Positions 35,126 to 43,760 are shown, numbered from the stretch's first letter. The stretch is 64,000 nucleotides of DNA from Candidatus Baltobacteraceae bacterium (GCA_036489885.1 DASXEW010000001.1:434001-498000); one strand, 5' to 3'. Notes: a model not told the origin generated them from the sequence alone. Translations and numbers: made by a program.

Positions 35126-35914
35126 ATGCGCATCCTCGTCACCAACGATGACGGCGTCGAGAGTCCGGGAATCATCAACGTCGCCGAGGCTCTGCGCGAG
35201 CTCGGCGACGTTATCGTCGTCGCGCCCGACGGGGATCGCAGCGCGATCTCGCATCGCGTGACGTTTCGTGAACCGGTCGAGATCGCGCCGGTGCAGGGAC
35301 GGAGCGTTCCGACGTATTCATGTTCGGGCACGCCCGCGGATTGCGTTATCCTCGGCGCATATGAAGTGTTCGACGTTTTCCCCGATCTGCTCGTGAGCGG
35401 AATCAATTGCGGCGCGAATCTCGGCGACGACATCAACTACTCGGGGACGGTAGCGGCTGCGATTGAAGGTTCGATCATCGGGATTCCGTCCGTCGCCGTC
35501 TCGCTCGCGATTCAATGGGGCAACCGCGAAACGCCCTTCAATTGGCAAAGCGCGAGCGACTTGACGCTGCGTCTCGTCCGCGAGTGGCGCACGCGGCTTC
35601 CACAAACATCGTTCTTGAATCTCAACGTCCCAAACGTTCCGGACGGGAAGCTTCGCGGCATTCGCGTGACACGACAGGGGCGGAAGCGGTACGAAGAGCG
35701 GCTTTTGCGGGAAGAAGACGGCGAGCGCGGCGCGATGTTTCGCATCAGCGGGCGCTACGATATGCGCAGCGCAGAGATCGGGACGGATTTGGAGGCGGTG
35801 CGCGAGGGTTACGCCAGTGTCACCCCGATTTCGATCGACCGTACCGACGATAGCCTGCTCCCCCTCCTCCGCGACGAGCTAGAAGCAACCACGCCAACCC
35901 ACCCCGGGTTGTGA
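35126..35914 (+). CDS. surE: 5'/3'-nucleotidase SurE
   Basis: SurE is a metal-dependent survival phosphatase that acts on nucleoside monophosphates. The 262-residue protein has the full N-terminal metal site: I-L-V-T-N-D-D-G-V, a downstream S-A-I-S-H with the G-D-R-S-A segment, and the lid motif V-S-G-I-N-C-G-A-N-L-G and Y-S-G-T-V-A-A-A. The length is standard. It ends 21 bases before the tmRNA gene. Confidence 0.95.
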   Translation: MRILVTNDDGVESPGIINVAEALRELGDVIVVAPDGDRSAISHRVTFREPVEIAPVQGRSVPTYSCSGTPADCVILGAYEVFDVFPDLLVSGINCGANLGDDINYSGTVAAAIEGSIIGIPSVAVSLAIQWGNRETPFNWQSASDLTLRLVREWRTRLPQTSFLNLNVPNVPDGKLRGIRVTRQGRKRYEERLLREEDGERGAMFRISGRYDMRSAEIGTDLEAVREGYASVTPISIDRTDDSLLPLLRDELEATTPTHPGL

Positions 35915-35920
35915 TACAAT
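35912..35920 (+). promoter_or_regulatory. Extended -10 promoter element of tmRNA
   Basis: TG-a-TACAAT (35912-35920) matches an extended -10 box 15 bases before the mature tmRNA 5' end. No good -35 box is seen, as expected for the extended type. It overlaps the surE stop codon. Confidence 0.5.
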
Positions 35921-35935
35921 GCGCAAACGCATCGC

Positions 35936-36289
35936 GGGGCTGAATAGCTTCGACGGAATGATCCGCGGTACGTGTCAGCAGGCAGAGCTGCGAGCCCTCT
36001 TAAAACGATCGCAACCGCTATACACGCGGATAATCAATACGCACTCGCTGCTTAATCTAAGCTAGCGACGGTAAGGGAGAGGTCGCCGCAATCAGCTCCC
36101 GCGCCGACATTAACTGCGGCTAGGACGGTGAGGTTGGCCCGAGATCCGTCTGAGAACAACCGGGCTTGCGGCGGAAGAGATTGCGGTCTCGACAAGCTCC
36201 TCCGCTCAAGACAAACTCGAGACTGAGCCTGGAGAAAGCACGTGTCCGGCTTTTCGGACCCGGGGGGCGGTTCCCCGGCAGCTCCACCA
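35936..36289 (+). ncRNA. ssrA: tmRNA (transfer-messenger RNA)
   Basis: tmRNA frees stalled ribosomes and tags the unfinished protein. The 5' end GGGGCTG pairs with CAGCTCC just before the encoded A-CCA, forming the tRNA-like acceptor, and the T arm GGACCCGGGGGGCGGTTCC lies next to it. The tag frame starts at GCA 36011 and stops at TAA 36053-36055. The encoded tag is A-T-A-I-H-A-D-N-Q-Y-A-L-A-A, ending in the usual A-L-A-A that ClpXP recognises. The length of 354 nt is normal, and the gene is one piece (not permuted). Confidence 0.96.
36011..36055 (+). other. tmRNA tag reading frame
   Basis: Resume codon GCA at 36011, stop TAA at 36053-36055. The tag is ATAIHADNQYALAA, 14 residues; the D-N-Q-Y-A-L-A-A end matches the conserved proteolysis signal, while the I-H pair in front is less usual. 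Confidence 0.9.
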
Positions 36290-36301
36290 ATTTTGCACAT
36301 C

Positions 36302-36337
36302 CAAGAATTCGGTTTGCACCCGAGTTCTTGTTTTTTT
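36302..36337 (+). terminator. Rho-independent terminator of ssrA
   Basis: An 11-bp stem (CAAGAATTCGG, 36302-36312, with CCGAGTTCTTG, 36320-36330; one wobble) with a 7-base loop is followed directly by seven T. It lies 12 bases after the tmRNA CCA. The remaining bases up to 36474 show no gene or clear signal. Confidence 0.93.
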
Positions 36338-36474
36338 GCTCTCACTGGACAGCATCGTTGAGGATTCAATCGTCTGGAGGTTCCAGTAAACGGCCCCCGT
36401 GAGTTTGGAATATCAGATCAGCGCGAAATCCAGACCTAACGTCCAGCGGATTCTACATAAGAGGGCAGTGCTCT

Positions 36475-36813
36475 CTAAGCTGAACTCACTACTGCCCTGG
36501 AACAGAATCGACACACCGTAGCGCCCGCTGGAATGTCCGAAAAGCAATGCGGACATTTCTTAGTCGCTTCCGCTGGAAGCGCATTGGGTTGCGGTGGAAG
36601 CGTGACGGATTGGTTGATCGGGCCAGCGATTACCGCTTGAGTGTCAACGGTACAGGCCCATGTCAGTGCAACGACCCAGCCAACCAGAGTCCAACCGAGA
36701 AAAAAATTAAGCACGAAAATTGCGCCGGAGTTTTGTTTTCCTCGGGCAACGCCTACGATGGTTGGTAGAAAATAAATGCCAATGACAAGGCTTAGAACGA
36801 TGAGGACTTCCAC
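36475..36813 (-). CDS. Superinfection-immunity-like membrane protein with zinc ribbon
   Basis: The 112-residue protein has two membrane helices with the signature of the superinfection immunity (T4 Imm-like) domain: I-Y-F-L-P-T-I-V-G-V and F-V-L-N-F-F-L-G-W-T-L-V-G-W-V-V-A-L. A linker rich in Pro follows, then a one-module zinc ribbon (C-P-H-C and C-R-F-C). GTG 36813 follows a strong GGAGG. T4 Imm blocks DNA entry of related phages, but most chromosomal members of this family are simple housekeeping membrane proteins of unknown role. It opposes the neighbouring genes. Confidence 0.8.
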   Translation of the reverse strand: MEVLIVLSLVIGIYFLPTIVGVARGKQNSGAIFVLNFFLGWTLVGWVVALTWACTVDTQAVIAGPINQSVTLPPQPNALPAEATKKCPHCFSDIPAGATVCRFCSRAVVSSA

Positions 36814-36989
36814 AGCACCCTCCCCCCCGCTTTGCCGGAACCGCAAAATACACCGGAAACGAGACCGGCACCCGCAAGACTTCGTTCTAGAGGCGACTTG
36901 CAATCTCGAAGTCTTCGGGAGAGCCTAGGCGAACAGTTAGTGTCGACACTACCTAACGCGATCCGCTCCTCGAGAATCTAAGACCACCC

Positions 36990-39095
36990 ATGTCGAACGA
37001 CGTCCGCACTATGGCAATACGCGCGCTCCCGTTGCTTCTCGTTGTGGCGGCTTTCATCGTGTTCACGGCTTTCGCCGGAATTGCTGCCCCATTCCGATGG
37101 GCGTATCCGACGATCGCTAGGAGTGCTGCGACGAACGTTTATTTCGGACATGCGACGCCTAACCCGTACGAGGCGCTCGAGAACACAGACTCAGCGACAA
37201 CGAAAAGCTGGGTCGCGCAAGAACGACATATGACGGACGAAGTACTGGCTTCGTTTCGCGATCGTGAGGCGACACGGAAGCTCGCACTGCAAATTGGGAC
37301 AGCGTGGCAAGACGGCCTTCCTCAGTTTGGAAGGTTCAGTACGGTATGGTCTCACCACAGACCGGATAAAAGCGACGTTCTCCTTGTTAAGACATCGAGT
37401 GGAACGCGTGTGTTGCTCGATCCGGACCTGCGTTGGCCGGATGGAAAGACGTCGATTGGCGCTTGGAAGCTCTCACCTGATGGGCTAAAGCTCGGCTACT
37501 CGACGCCAACCCGCGGAGCAGGGATCATGCGTTGGCACGTGATGGAAATCCAGAGCGGTCGCGACCTTCCGGACGTCGCTACCGGCGTTCCCGACTGGTA
37601 TCCAATCGTATGGTCAGCTAATAGTCGTGGATTCTACTATGACAGCTATGGCTCGGAAGCGACACGCAAAGCTGGCACGGCAATCGGACAGGATCTTGCC
37701 GTGCGCTTCCATCGCCTCGGAGCCGAAGCCGATTCCAACATTTACAGCCTTCCCGATCATCCCGATTGGATTCCGTATTCGCAGCCAACGGCAGACGGGC
37801 GTTATCTCTTTCTTGGGGCGCAGTCCACCGGGATTCTCGCAGCGGTAATGGATTTGGCGAAACCCGGCGCGCATGTCCGCGTCGTTCGTCCTATGAGTAG
37901 CTCGACCTATAGCTTCATCGATAGCAGCGGAACCGTTCTCTATTTCCGGACCAATCATTTGGCGCCGAACTGGAAGCTCGTCGCAATCGACCTCAAGAAA
38001 CCATCCGTCGAACGCGACATCGTGCCCGAAAAATCCGAGACGCTTACGAGCGTCGATGCGGCCGGTGGCTTCTTCATTGCGCAATATCGTCGGGACGCAC
38101 ACGCAGAACTTGCGATCTTCGACCGGCGCGGGACACCCGTGCGCGACGTCGCTCTTCCGGGAATCGGCGTCGTTGATGTTTCGGCTGCGCCGGCGACCTC
38201 GAACTTCTATTATCAATTCTCAAATCTAACGACGCCGCCTGTAACGTTCCAGAGCGACGCTCGCTCCGGAAAGAGCATCGTGTTCAGTCGCGTCCACGCT
38301 CCATTCGATGTTTCGCGCTATATCACGGAAGAGATATTCGTGAGATCCAAGGACGGCACTCGCGTGCCGGTCTTCGTCGGACATCGAAAAGACGGACGGT
38401 TAGCGCCCACGTTGATTACAGGGTACGGAAACGCCGGATTTCCCTGCTACACGCGATGGTACCCGATCGACGCCTTATGGCTCGCGAAGGGCGGGACGTT
38501 CGCGGTCGCGTGCATTCGCGGAGACGGCGACTACGGTGAAGCATGGCATCGCGCGGGCATGCTCGGCAAAAAGCAGAATTCTTTCGACGATTTCGCGGCG
38601 GCAGCGCAAGCTCTCGTCGCGCGCGGCTTCACAACGCATCGAACCTTAGCCGCGTACGGGTTGTCCGCAGGTGGCCTTCTCGTCGGAGTGACTGAGGTGC
38701 AGCATCCGTCGCTTTTCCGTGCGGTAGCTGATGAAGCTGGTCCGGTCGACGTTTTGCGTGCCTATACGTATGGCACGGAAACATCCTATGCAACCGAAAT
38801 GGGATCGCCGATTGCGAGCGAGCAGCAGTTCAAATGGCTTAAGGCGTACGCTCCGCTGCTCGCGATCAAGCAAGGCACGGCGTATCCCGCAACCTTCATC
38901 CTGACGTCAGAAAACGACGCTCGCGTTTCGCCGGCGCACTCCTATAAGTTCGCGGCAACTCTCCAGTGGGCCCAAGCATCGAACGCCCCGATCGTCTTGT
39001 ACGTGGCCGGAGGCGGACATCTGGGTGGAACGTTGGCATCGGAAGTCGCGGTCCTCACCGACACCGTGACGTTCCTCTGGAACGAAACGAGATAA
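36990..39095 (+). CDS. Prolyl oligopeptidase-family serine peptidase (S9A)
   Basis: This 701-residue peptidase has an N-terminal membrane or signal helix (about 12-32), a seven-blade beta-propeller (about 90-420) and a C-terminal alpha/beta hydrolase domain. The catalytic Ser is in Y-G-L-S-A-G-G near 555, the Asp in T-S-E-N-D-A-R-V-S-P and the His in G-G-G-H-L-G-G. The family cuts short peptides after proline; the signal helix suggests action outside the cytoplasm. Bases 36.9-40.4 kb look somewhat lower in GC than the flanks. No operon partner. Confidence 0.93.
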   Translation: MSNDVRTMAIRALPLLLVVAAFIVFTAFAGIAAPFRWAYPTIARSAATNVYFGHATPNPYEALENTDSATTKSWVAQERHMTDEVLASFRDREATRKLALQIGTAWQDGLPQFGRFSTVWSHHRPDKSDVLLVKTSSGTRVLLDPDLRWPDGKTSIGAWKLSPDGLKLGYSTPTRGAGIMRWHVMEIQSGRDLPDVATGVPDWYPIVWSANSRGFYYDSYGSEATRKAGTAIGQDLAVRFHRLGAEADSNIYSLPDHPDWIPYSQPTADGRYLFLGAQSTGILAAVMDLAKPGAHVRVVRPMSSSTYSFIDSSGTVLYFRTNHLAPNWKLVAIDLKKPSVERDIVPEKSETLTSVDAAGGFFIAQYRRDAHAELAIFDRRGTPVRDVALPGIGVVDVSAAPATSNFYYQFSNLTTPPVTFQSDARSGKSIVFSRVHAPFDVSRYITEEIFVRSKDGTRVPVFVGHRKDGRLAPTLITGYGNAGFPCYTRWYPIDALWLAKGGTFAVACIRGDGDYGEAWHRAGMLGKKQNSFDDFAAAAQALVARGFTTHRTLAAYGLSAGGLLVGVTEVQHPSLFRAVADEAGPVDVLRAYTYGTETSYATEMGSPIASEQQFKWLKAYAPLLAIKQGTAYPATFILTSENDARVSPAHSYKFAATLQWAQASNAPIVLYVAGGGHLGGTLASEVAVLTDTVTFLWNETR

Positions 39096-39211
39096 CAGTG
39101 CAGCGGTCTCCCGGCTGTGCTGCTATCGGTGCTCATTCCATTGTGCGGGTGCTCGGTCATGACAATCCCCAAACGGTTACTGTCCCGTGATTATGGGCGA
39201 CAGACTCTCGC

Positions 39212-40360
39212 TCAAACTGCGAGATGACATAACCCGAGACGCGTCTCTTGTAATACCGAATCCCAGTCACCGTATTTTGGTTGGCGAATAAGACGCATCG
39301 TTGGGTACCAGGGTGTGTCGCTGCGGCCTAGCAGCCAACGCCAATCTGAGGGTTGCGGAAGAAGTAACCAAACTTTCGCGCCGAGCGCACCCGCCAGATG
39401 CGCAACGGCGGTGTCAACGCTCACGACCAAATCGAGATTTGCGATCAACGCTGCGGTGTCCGCAAAACTTTTGAGCAATGGGGAAACGTCTAAGACATTC
39501 TTAGCCGCCGCCAAATCTGCCCGGTCCCGTTCCCGCACTACCTTTTGCAATGAGACGAAGCTGATGCCGTCGATTCCGAGCACGCTGCTAAGCTGTTCGA
39601 ACGCGAGGGAACGTTGCTCATCCCTAGCGTGAAGCTCACTCCCCGCCCAATTTATTCCAACTCGCAGCTGACCCTTGGGAAGTTTGGCGTCGAGCCGTTC
39701 ACGCCACTCCTGTTCATTGCGCGTGTCGAGCGGCAGGTAGGGAGTCTGATCGGGAATCGTCTCTAACGTGGTACCGAAGACGCGCGGTAGATCGCAAATC
39801 ATGACGAAGGCGTCGAATTCTGTGAAGGTGGGCCGCGATATGAGCACGTCGGATACGCCGGCGATCTTCCTAAAGAGCGCCGCGTGTTCTTGCCCCCACC
39901 CTAGGACGACCTCGCCGACACGGTCTGCGACTTGTGGAAGGTATCGCGAAAACATTATCGCATCGCCAACGCCTTCGTCGCAGATCACTAAGAGACGGCA
40001 GGCGTCCATTCGTTCACCGCTCCATTCCGGGATCGTGATCTCTTCCAGCAGCCTTGTCGTCGCTCCATTGTATGGTTTGCGCCAAGCAAACTCGTGCCAG
40101 CCTGGGGAAAACTGGCCCTGTGCAAGGAGGGCTTGCGCGTAGGCGAAGTGTGCGCCGACGTAATCGGGCGCCAATTCCGTAGCTCTAAGGAACATGTCTG
40201 ACGCCGTCGCTACGTCGCCGTCGGCATATAAGCCCAACCCGACGACGACGCGCACGACTGCTTCCACGAGCTCTGGCGATTCGCGCGCATTATCGAACCG
40301 ATCTGCGTCCATATTCTCAATATCTACTGCAATGTACGTCCTCTTGCAAACATAGTACAA
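39212..40360 (-). CDS. TPR protein with heptosyltransferase-like (GT9) domain
   Basis: The 382-residue protein has one or two TPR units at about 45-105 (D-M-F-L-R-A-T-E-L-A-P-D-Y-V-G-A-H). A domain resembling the GT9 ADP-heptose transferases follows at about 120-375, with D-E-G-V-G-D-A-I-M-F-S-R-Y and the C-terminal signature S-V-D-T-A-V-A-H-L-A-G-A-L-G. The ending W-R-W-L-L-G-R-S-D-T-P-W-Y-P-T is typical for this TPR-GT9 group. It probably transfers a sugar to a protein or glycan; the acceptor is unknown. The start is uncertain; residues 1-20 may not belong. Confidence 0.8.
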   Translation of the reverse strand: MYYVCKRTYIAVDIENMDADRFDNARESPELVEAVVRVVVGLGLYADGDVATASDMFLRATELAPDYVGAHFAYAQALLAQGQFSPGWHEFAWRKPYNGATTRLLEEITIPEWSGERMDACRLLVICDEGVGDAIMFSRYLPQVADRVGEVVLGWGQEHAALFRKIAGVSDVLISRPTFTEFDAFVMICDLPRVFGTTLETIPDQTPYLPLDTRNEQEWRERLDAKLPKGQLRVGINWAGSELHARDEQRSLAFEQLSSVLGIDGISFVSLQKVVRERDRADLAAAKNVLDVSPLLKSFADTAALIANLDLVVSVDTAVAHLAGALGAKVWLLLPQPSDWRWLLGRSDTPWYPTMRLIRQPKYGDWDSVLQETRLGLCHLAV

Positions 40361-40404
40361 CCCGCGCCGGAGGGCTCGCGGGCTATGCTGGGAAACTCTC
40401 AGTA

Positions 40405-41670
40405 ATGCGCAGCTTTTCTGGGAATAAGAAACGCCTGCTCCTAAAAACTGTCATCGCGACACTGGTTGTCGCGTTCGGGCCGATGTCGCCGGCGTTGGCG
40501 CAACAGTCGTCGCCAAACTGGACGTCCTGCAACAACGTGGGAGATGCCGTCACCGCTGATGTGCAGATTGCTGCGTGTAGCGCGATCATTACGTCGCACG
40601 GCGAAAGCTCGAAGAATCTGGCAAGCGCATACAATAAACGTGGCTTAGCGTACTACAAGAACGGCGACGATGCGCACGCAATCCCCGACTTCGACCAATC
40701 AATCAAACTCAACGCGCAAGACGCCGTTGTCTTCAGTAATCGCGGTGATGCGTACACCGACAAGGGCGACTACGACGCCGCAATCCCAAGCTTCAATAGC
40801 GCCATTTTTGTGAACCCTAAGCTCGCGGCCGCCTTCATTGGTCGCGGCAACGCGAACCTCGGGAAAAACGCCTACGGAAATGCGATCTCCGATTTCGAAC
40901 AGGCAATCGGAATCGATCCAAAGTCCGTAGCCGCTTTTGTTGGCCGGGGTACCGCGTACAGCCGTAAAGGCGATTACGACCCGGCGATCGCCGACTTCAA
41001 CCAGGCCATTAGCCTTGATGCGAAGTCCGTGCGCGCCATTACCGCCCTCGGTGATATATATTTCTTTAAGAGTGATTACGACCGGGCGATCACCGAATAC
41101 AGTCAGGCAATCGGAATCAATCCGCAGTACTCACCCGCCTTCTTCGATCGCGCGCTTGCGTACGGGCGTAAGAACGATCTCGACCACGCGATCGCCGATT
41201 ATACCGAAGTGCTCCGAATCGATCCCAATAAAGGGGCTGCCTATAACAACCGCGGTGCTCTGTATCGCCGGAAAGGCGACACCGATCGCGCGATCGCGGA
41301 TTTTGACGCCGCAATTCGTCTCGACCCGCAGGATGCGTCAGGCTACACCAACCGGTGTTGGACGCGCGTGCTCATTGGTCGCGACCTAACCACTGCGATC
41401 CCTGATTGCGATGAATCTGTGAATCGAGCTCGGGATGCCAACGCCTACAACAATCGCTGCGATCTCAATTTCAAACTCGAACAGTTCGATAAGGCGATAA
41501 CGGACTGCACCGAAGCGCTCACGCTCGATCCGAAATTCGCTGGAGCCTTGTACGTGCGCGGCCTCGCCAAGCGCAAGAAGGGCGACGCGAGCGCGGACGC
41601 AGACATCGCCGCCGCGAAGGCACTACGAGGCAACGTCGATGCGGAGTTCGCGAGTTACGGTATCAAATAG
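40405..41670 (+). CDS. Exported TPR-repeat protein
   Basis: The 421-residue protein has a signal peptide (K-K-R-L-L-L-K-T-V-I-A-T-L, cleavage near A-L-A-Q) and then about nine to ten 34-residue TPR units. Each ends in a pattern like G-D-Y-D-A-A-I-P-S-F or D-R-A-I-A-D-F, followed by I-x-L-D/N-P. TPR solenoids bind partner proteins; the partner is unknown. The stop is 15 bases from the start of the selenoprotein gene, with the ribosome site AAGGAG between, so they are likely on one mRNA. Confidence 0.9.
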   Translation: MRSFSGNKKRLLLKTVIATLVVAFGPMSPALAQQSSPNWTSCNNVGDAVTADVQIAACSAIITSHGESSKNLASAYNKRGLAYYKNGDDAHAIPDFDQSIKLNAQDAVVFSNRGDAYTDKGDYDAAIPSFNSAIFVNPKLAAAFIGRGNANLGKNAYGNAISDFEQAIGIDPKSVAAFVGRGTAYSRKGDYDPAIADFNQAISLDAKSVRAITALGDIYFFKSDYDRAITEYSQAIGINPQYSPAFFDRALAYGRKNDLDHAIADYTEVLRIDPNKGAAYNNRGALYRRKGDTDRAIADFDAAIRLDPQDASGYTNRCWTRVLIGRDLTTAIPDCDESVNRARDANAYNNRCDLNFKLEQFDKAITDCTEALTLDPKFAGALYVRGLAKRKKGDASADADIAAAKALRGNVDAEFASYGIK

Positions 41671-41685
41671 TAAAGGAGCTAGCAC

Positions 41686-42282
41686 ATGACACAAACTGTT
41701 GACGGACATTCAACCGCTAGCCAGATCCACTGGCGCACGTCCTTCGACGCCGCGCTCGATGAGGCTCGGAAGACCGGAAAGCTCGTACTACTGGATTTCT
41801 TCAATCCGGGTTGAGGCGGGTGCAAAGCGATGGGTGCCGTGACGTACCCTCAAGCCGCTGTTCGCGAGATTCTCGAGCGCGCGACGATCCCGATTCAGTT
41901 TGACAACACCGTCGACGCAGCACAACCGGTCATAAAGCGCTATCACCACGTCTGGACGCCCGACCTTCGCATTCTGACGGGCGACGGCGACGAGCTCTAT
42001 CGCTGGAACGGCTATTTACCGCCGGCTGAGTTTGCGGCGCAGCTGCTTGCGGCCCTCGCGCAGGCACGCTTACGGTTGCGCGAGTTCGATGCAGCGATTG
42101 CGCTCTATGAAGAAACACTCAAGCTGTTTCCGACTTCGATCTGTGCTCCTGAAGCGCAGTATTTCTTGGCGGTTGCAAACTACCGGAAATCCGGCGAAGC
42201 GAGCGATTTGCTAAGAGGCTGGCACCGGCTCGAAGGGCGCTATCCCCTTACGGAGTGGACCGTCAAGCAAGACTTTCACTAG
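41686..42282 (+). CDS. Thioredoxin-fold selenoprotein with U-G-G-C redox motif
   Basis: One frame runs from ATG 41686 (after AAGGAG) to TAG 42280, interrupted only by TGA at 41812-41814. Across that TGA it reads K-L-V-L-L-D-F-F-N-P-G-[TGA]-G-G-C-K-A-M-G-A-V. The surroundings are those of a known thioredoxin-like family (D-F-x-x-x-x-C-x-x-C-K-x-M). The TGA thus stands exactly at the first active-site Cys, giving U43-G-G-C46. A SECIS-like hairpin follows. The downstream half carries a TPR-like tail (A-I-A-L-Y-E-E-T-L-K-L-F-P). It is predicted to be a 198-residue cytosolic thiol oxidoreductase. Without Sec decoding only a 42-residue stub would form. Confidence 0.88.
41827..41855 (+). promoter_or_regulatory. 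Bacterial-type SECIS element of the U-G-G-C selenoprotein
   Basis: Starting 17 bases after the TGA, GGGTG (41832-41836) pairs with TACCC (41845-41849) around the loop CCGTGACG. The outer bases GCGA/TC-GC extend the stem with small bulges. The apical loop holds G-T at +25/+26 from the TGA, inside the 16-37 nt window of known bacterial SECIS loops that SelB reads. Confidence 0.65.
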
Positions 42283-42286
42283 GCGT

Positions 42287-42490
42287 TCACCGCTCGAGCT
42301 TAGGCAGCAATTCCTCGAGCGGCATGCCGGCACGTTCGGCAGCCTCGAGCACCGAAACGCGCTTCTGTTCGATCGCCGGCTCGACCCGAGTCTCTTCGGC
42401 CTGCGCCTCGCCGTGTGCGGAGGTATCTTCCTCATCTGCGTATGCGTCGAGATCGATGTCGAACAGCTCGTGTCTGCGAGGCCAAGACAC
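42287..42490 (-). CDS. 67-residue acidic protein
   Basis: A short frame starts at GTG 42490, two bases after the stop of the COG4280-like gene on the same strand. The first half is acidic (D-I-D-L-D-A-Y-A-D-E-E-D) and the second half helical, with V-S-V-L-E-A-A-E-R-A-G-M-P-L-E-E-L resembling a small helix-turn-helix or winged-helix end. Family unknown. It converges on the selenoprotein gene with a 4-base gap. Confidence 0.5.
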   Translation of the reverse strand: MSWPRRHELFDIDLDAYADEEDTSAHGEAQAEETRVEPAIEQKRVSVLEAAERAGMPLEELLPKLER

Positions 42491-42491
42491 T

Positions 42492-43217
42492 TCACTTCAC
42501 CGCGATTATCGGGCGTCGCAACCCAACGATAGTTGCGAATGCGAGCGCAAACATGGCGACAATTAAGAGTAGCAACGAAACTTCGTCGTGCCACCACGCT
42601 ACGCCGGCGCCTTCGCCAAGCCAGAAGATTCCGAAGCTTACAAGCATCGTTCCTACTATGAATTTCAATTCGTTTTCCGGAACACGTGAAAACGGCTTGC
42701 GCAAAAGGGCGGCGATCCCCGTCATAATAATGCACGCGACGAGCGCTGCACCCAGAGCTGCCTCGAGGGCCGCAGTCGACGACGAACCGACGGTGAGCAC
42801 GATGATCGCCACCTCGAGTCCCTCGAGAAAAACGCCATTGAACGCTACGGCCAAACCACCGTGCGCATCACGCGCGTCGCGCAGCGCGGCGACTTTATGC
42901 TGGTACTTTTCTGCTTCGTCATGCACCGGCATCCGCCCGGCGAAGCGCAGCACGCTCTTGCGCAGCCAGCCATAACCGAAGTAGATGAGAAACGCGCCGA
43001 CTACAATCCGGACGACGCGGATAGGGATGATCGTAAGCAGCACGGCGCCCCCGGCACCGACCAACACGATCAGTGCTACGACCGCTGCCAGCGCGCCGAG
43101 CAACGCGGAACGCCAGTTATATGCGGTACCGACCGCAAGCACGATCGTGATCGCTTCCGCGGCCTCGACCGAACAGCCGACGAACGCCGTGAGCGCAAGC
43201 GGCCAGAGATGCGTCAT
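42492..43217 (-). CDS. COG4280-like multi-helix membrane protein
   Basis: The 241-residue protein has about seven membrane helices and begins M-T-H-L-W-P-L-A-L-T-A-F. The opening G-C-S-V-E-A-A-E-A-I-T-I-V-L-A-V-G and a second-half repeat F-L-E-G-L-E-V-A-I-I-V-L-T-V-G suggest an internally duplicated transporter, as in the TMEM165/Ftr1-like set; the paired Glu residues could bind a cation. ATG 43217 follows GAGG. Substrate unknown. Confidence 0.72.
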   Translation of the reverse strand: MTHLWPLALTAFVGCSVEAAEAITIVLAVGTAYNWRSALLGALAAVVALIVLVGAGGAVLLTIIPIRVVRIVVGAFLIYFGYGWLRKSVLRFAGRMPVHDEAEKYQHKVAALRDARDAHGGLAVAFNGVFLEGLEVAIIVLTVGSSSTAALEAALGAALVACIIMTGIAALLRKPFSRVPENELKFIVGTMLVSFGIFWLGEGAGVAWWHDEVSLLLLIVAMFALAFATIVGLRRPIIAVK

Positions 43218-43293
43218 AGGAATGCCTCTATGCTCCTTGAGAAGGTCGGTCCCTCTAGTTCCGATTCGAGACACACATTGACGGAGAGTAAAA

Positions 43294-43455
43294 ATGAGCC
43301 GGCAGGTGGTGATCGTGCTTTACGTCATGGCGATGGTGGCCATCATCGTCGGCGTAGACGTCGCGTTCTTCAGAAACCGCCTCGGTGAGCGGTTAATCGC
43401 GAACATTGGAATCGTCTTGCTGTTCGTAGCGTTCTACTTAAGATTCCTGAGGTGA
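43294..43455 (+). CDS. 53-residue two-helix membrane protein
   Basis: The frame runs from ATG 43294 (M-S-R-Q-V-V-I-V-L-Y-V-M) to TGA 43455, preceded by a good ribosome site ACGGAGAG. Two membrane helices flank a polar turn (F-F-R-N-R-L-G-E-R-L). The layout V-G-V-D-V-A-F-F-R-N-R and the ending A-F-Y-L-R-F-L resemble a widespread small inner-membrane protein of unknown function. Confidence 0.75.
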   Translation: MSRQVVIVLYVMAMVAIIVGVDVAFFRNRLGERLIANIGIVLLFVAFYLRFLR

Positions 43456-43481
43456 GCACCGGCTTGACATAGAAGCGCTCT

Positions 43482-43760
43482 CTAACATGGTGAATGTCGA
43501 TCTCTCGTTGACTGCTGTCGAAGCGCAGCCTCAAGAAGCGCGTCCGTGTCAGGCATCGTCATCGCTCCGCTGATTTCGGCCTGAACGTCCGGCATTTGTT
43601 TGAGAATCGGGCTTGCCGCTATGATGGCGAGGCAACCGCTATAGGGAATGACGGTGTCTCGCACCATTAGATCATCGGCGAGCATCGCAGCAGCCGCGTA
43701 ACGTTCCTCCAGTCCCGTCGTTTGTTTCTTATCGTCCGAGATGGTTGGTACCGTCTGCAT
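43482..43760 (-). CDS. Short helical hypothetical protein after doxX
   Basis: A 92-residue frame starts at ATG 43760, 23 bases beyond the stop of the DoxX gene on the same strand. The sequence is mostly helical (E-R-Y-A-A-A-A-M-L-A-D-D-L, then P-I-L-K-Q-M-P-D-V-Q). I recognise no family and no good ribosome site, so it may not be translated. Confidence 0.4.
   Translation of the reverse strand: MQTVPTISDDKKQTTGLEERYAAAAMLADDLMVRDTVIPYSGCLAIIAASPILKQMPDVQAEISGAMTMPDTDALLEAALRQQSTRDRHSPC

Noticed and set aside
41686-42282. The TGA in the thioredoxin-like gene as a simple nonsense mutation or as a reassigned codon (Gly/Trp)
   Set aside because: Many genes in this window stop at TGA (mutS, mutL, miaA, dapF, surE and others), so TGA is not reassigned. 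A random mutation would not hit the active-site Cys codon and be followed by a SECIS-like hairpin; the UGSC gene shows the same pattern independently.
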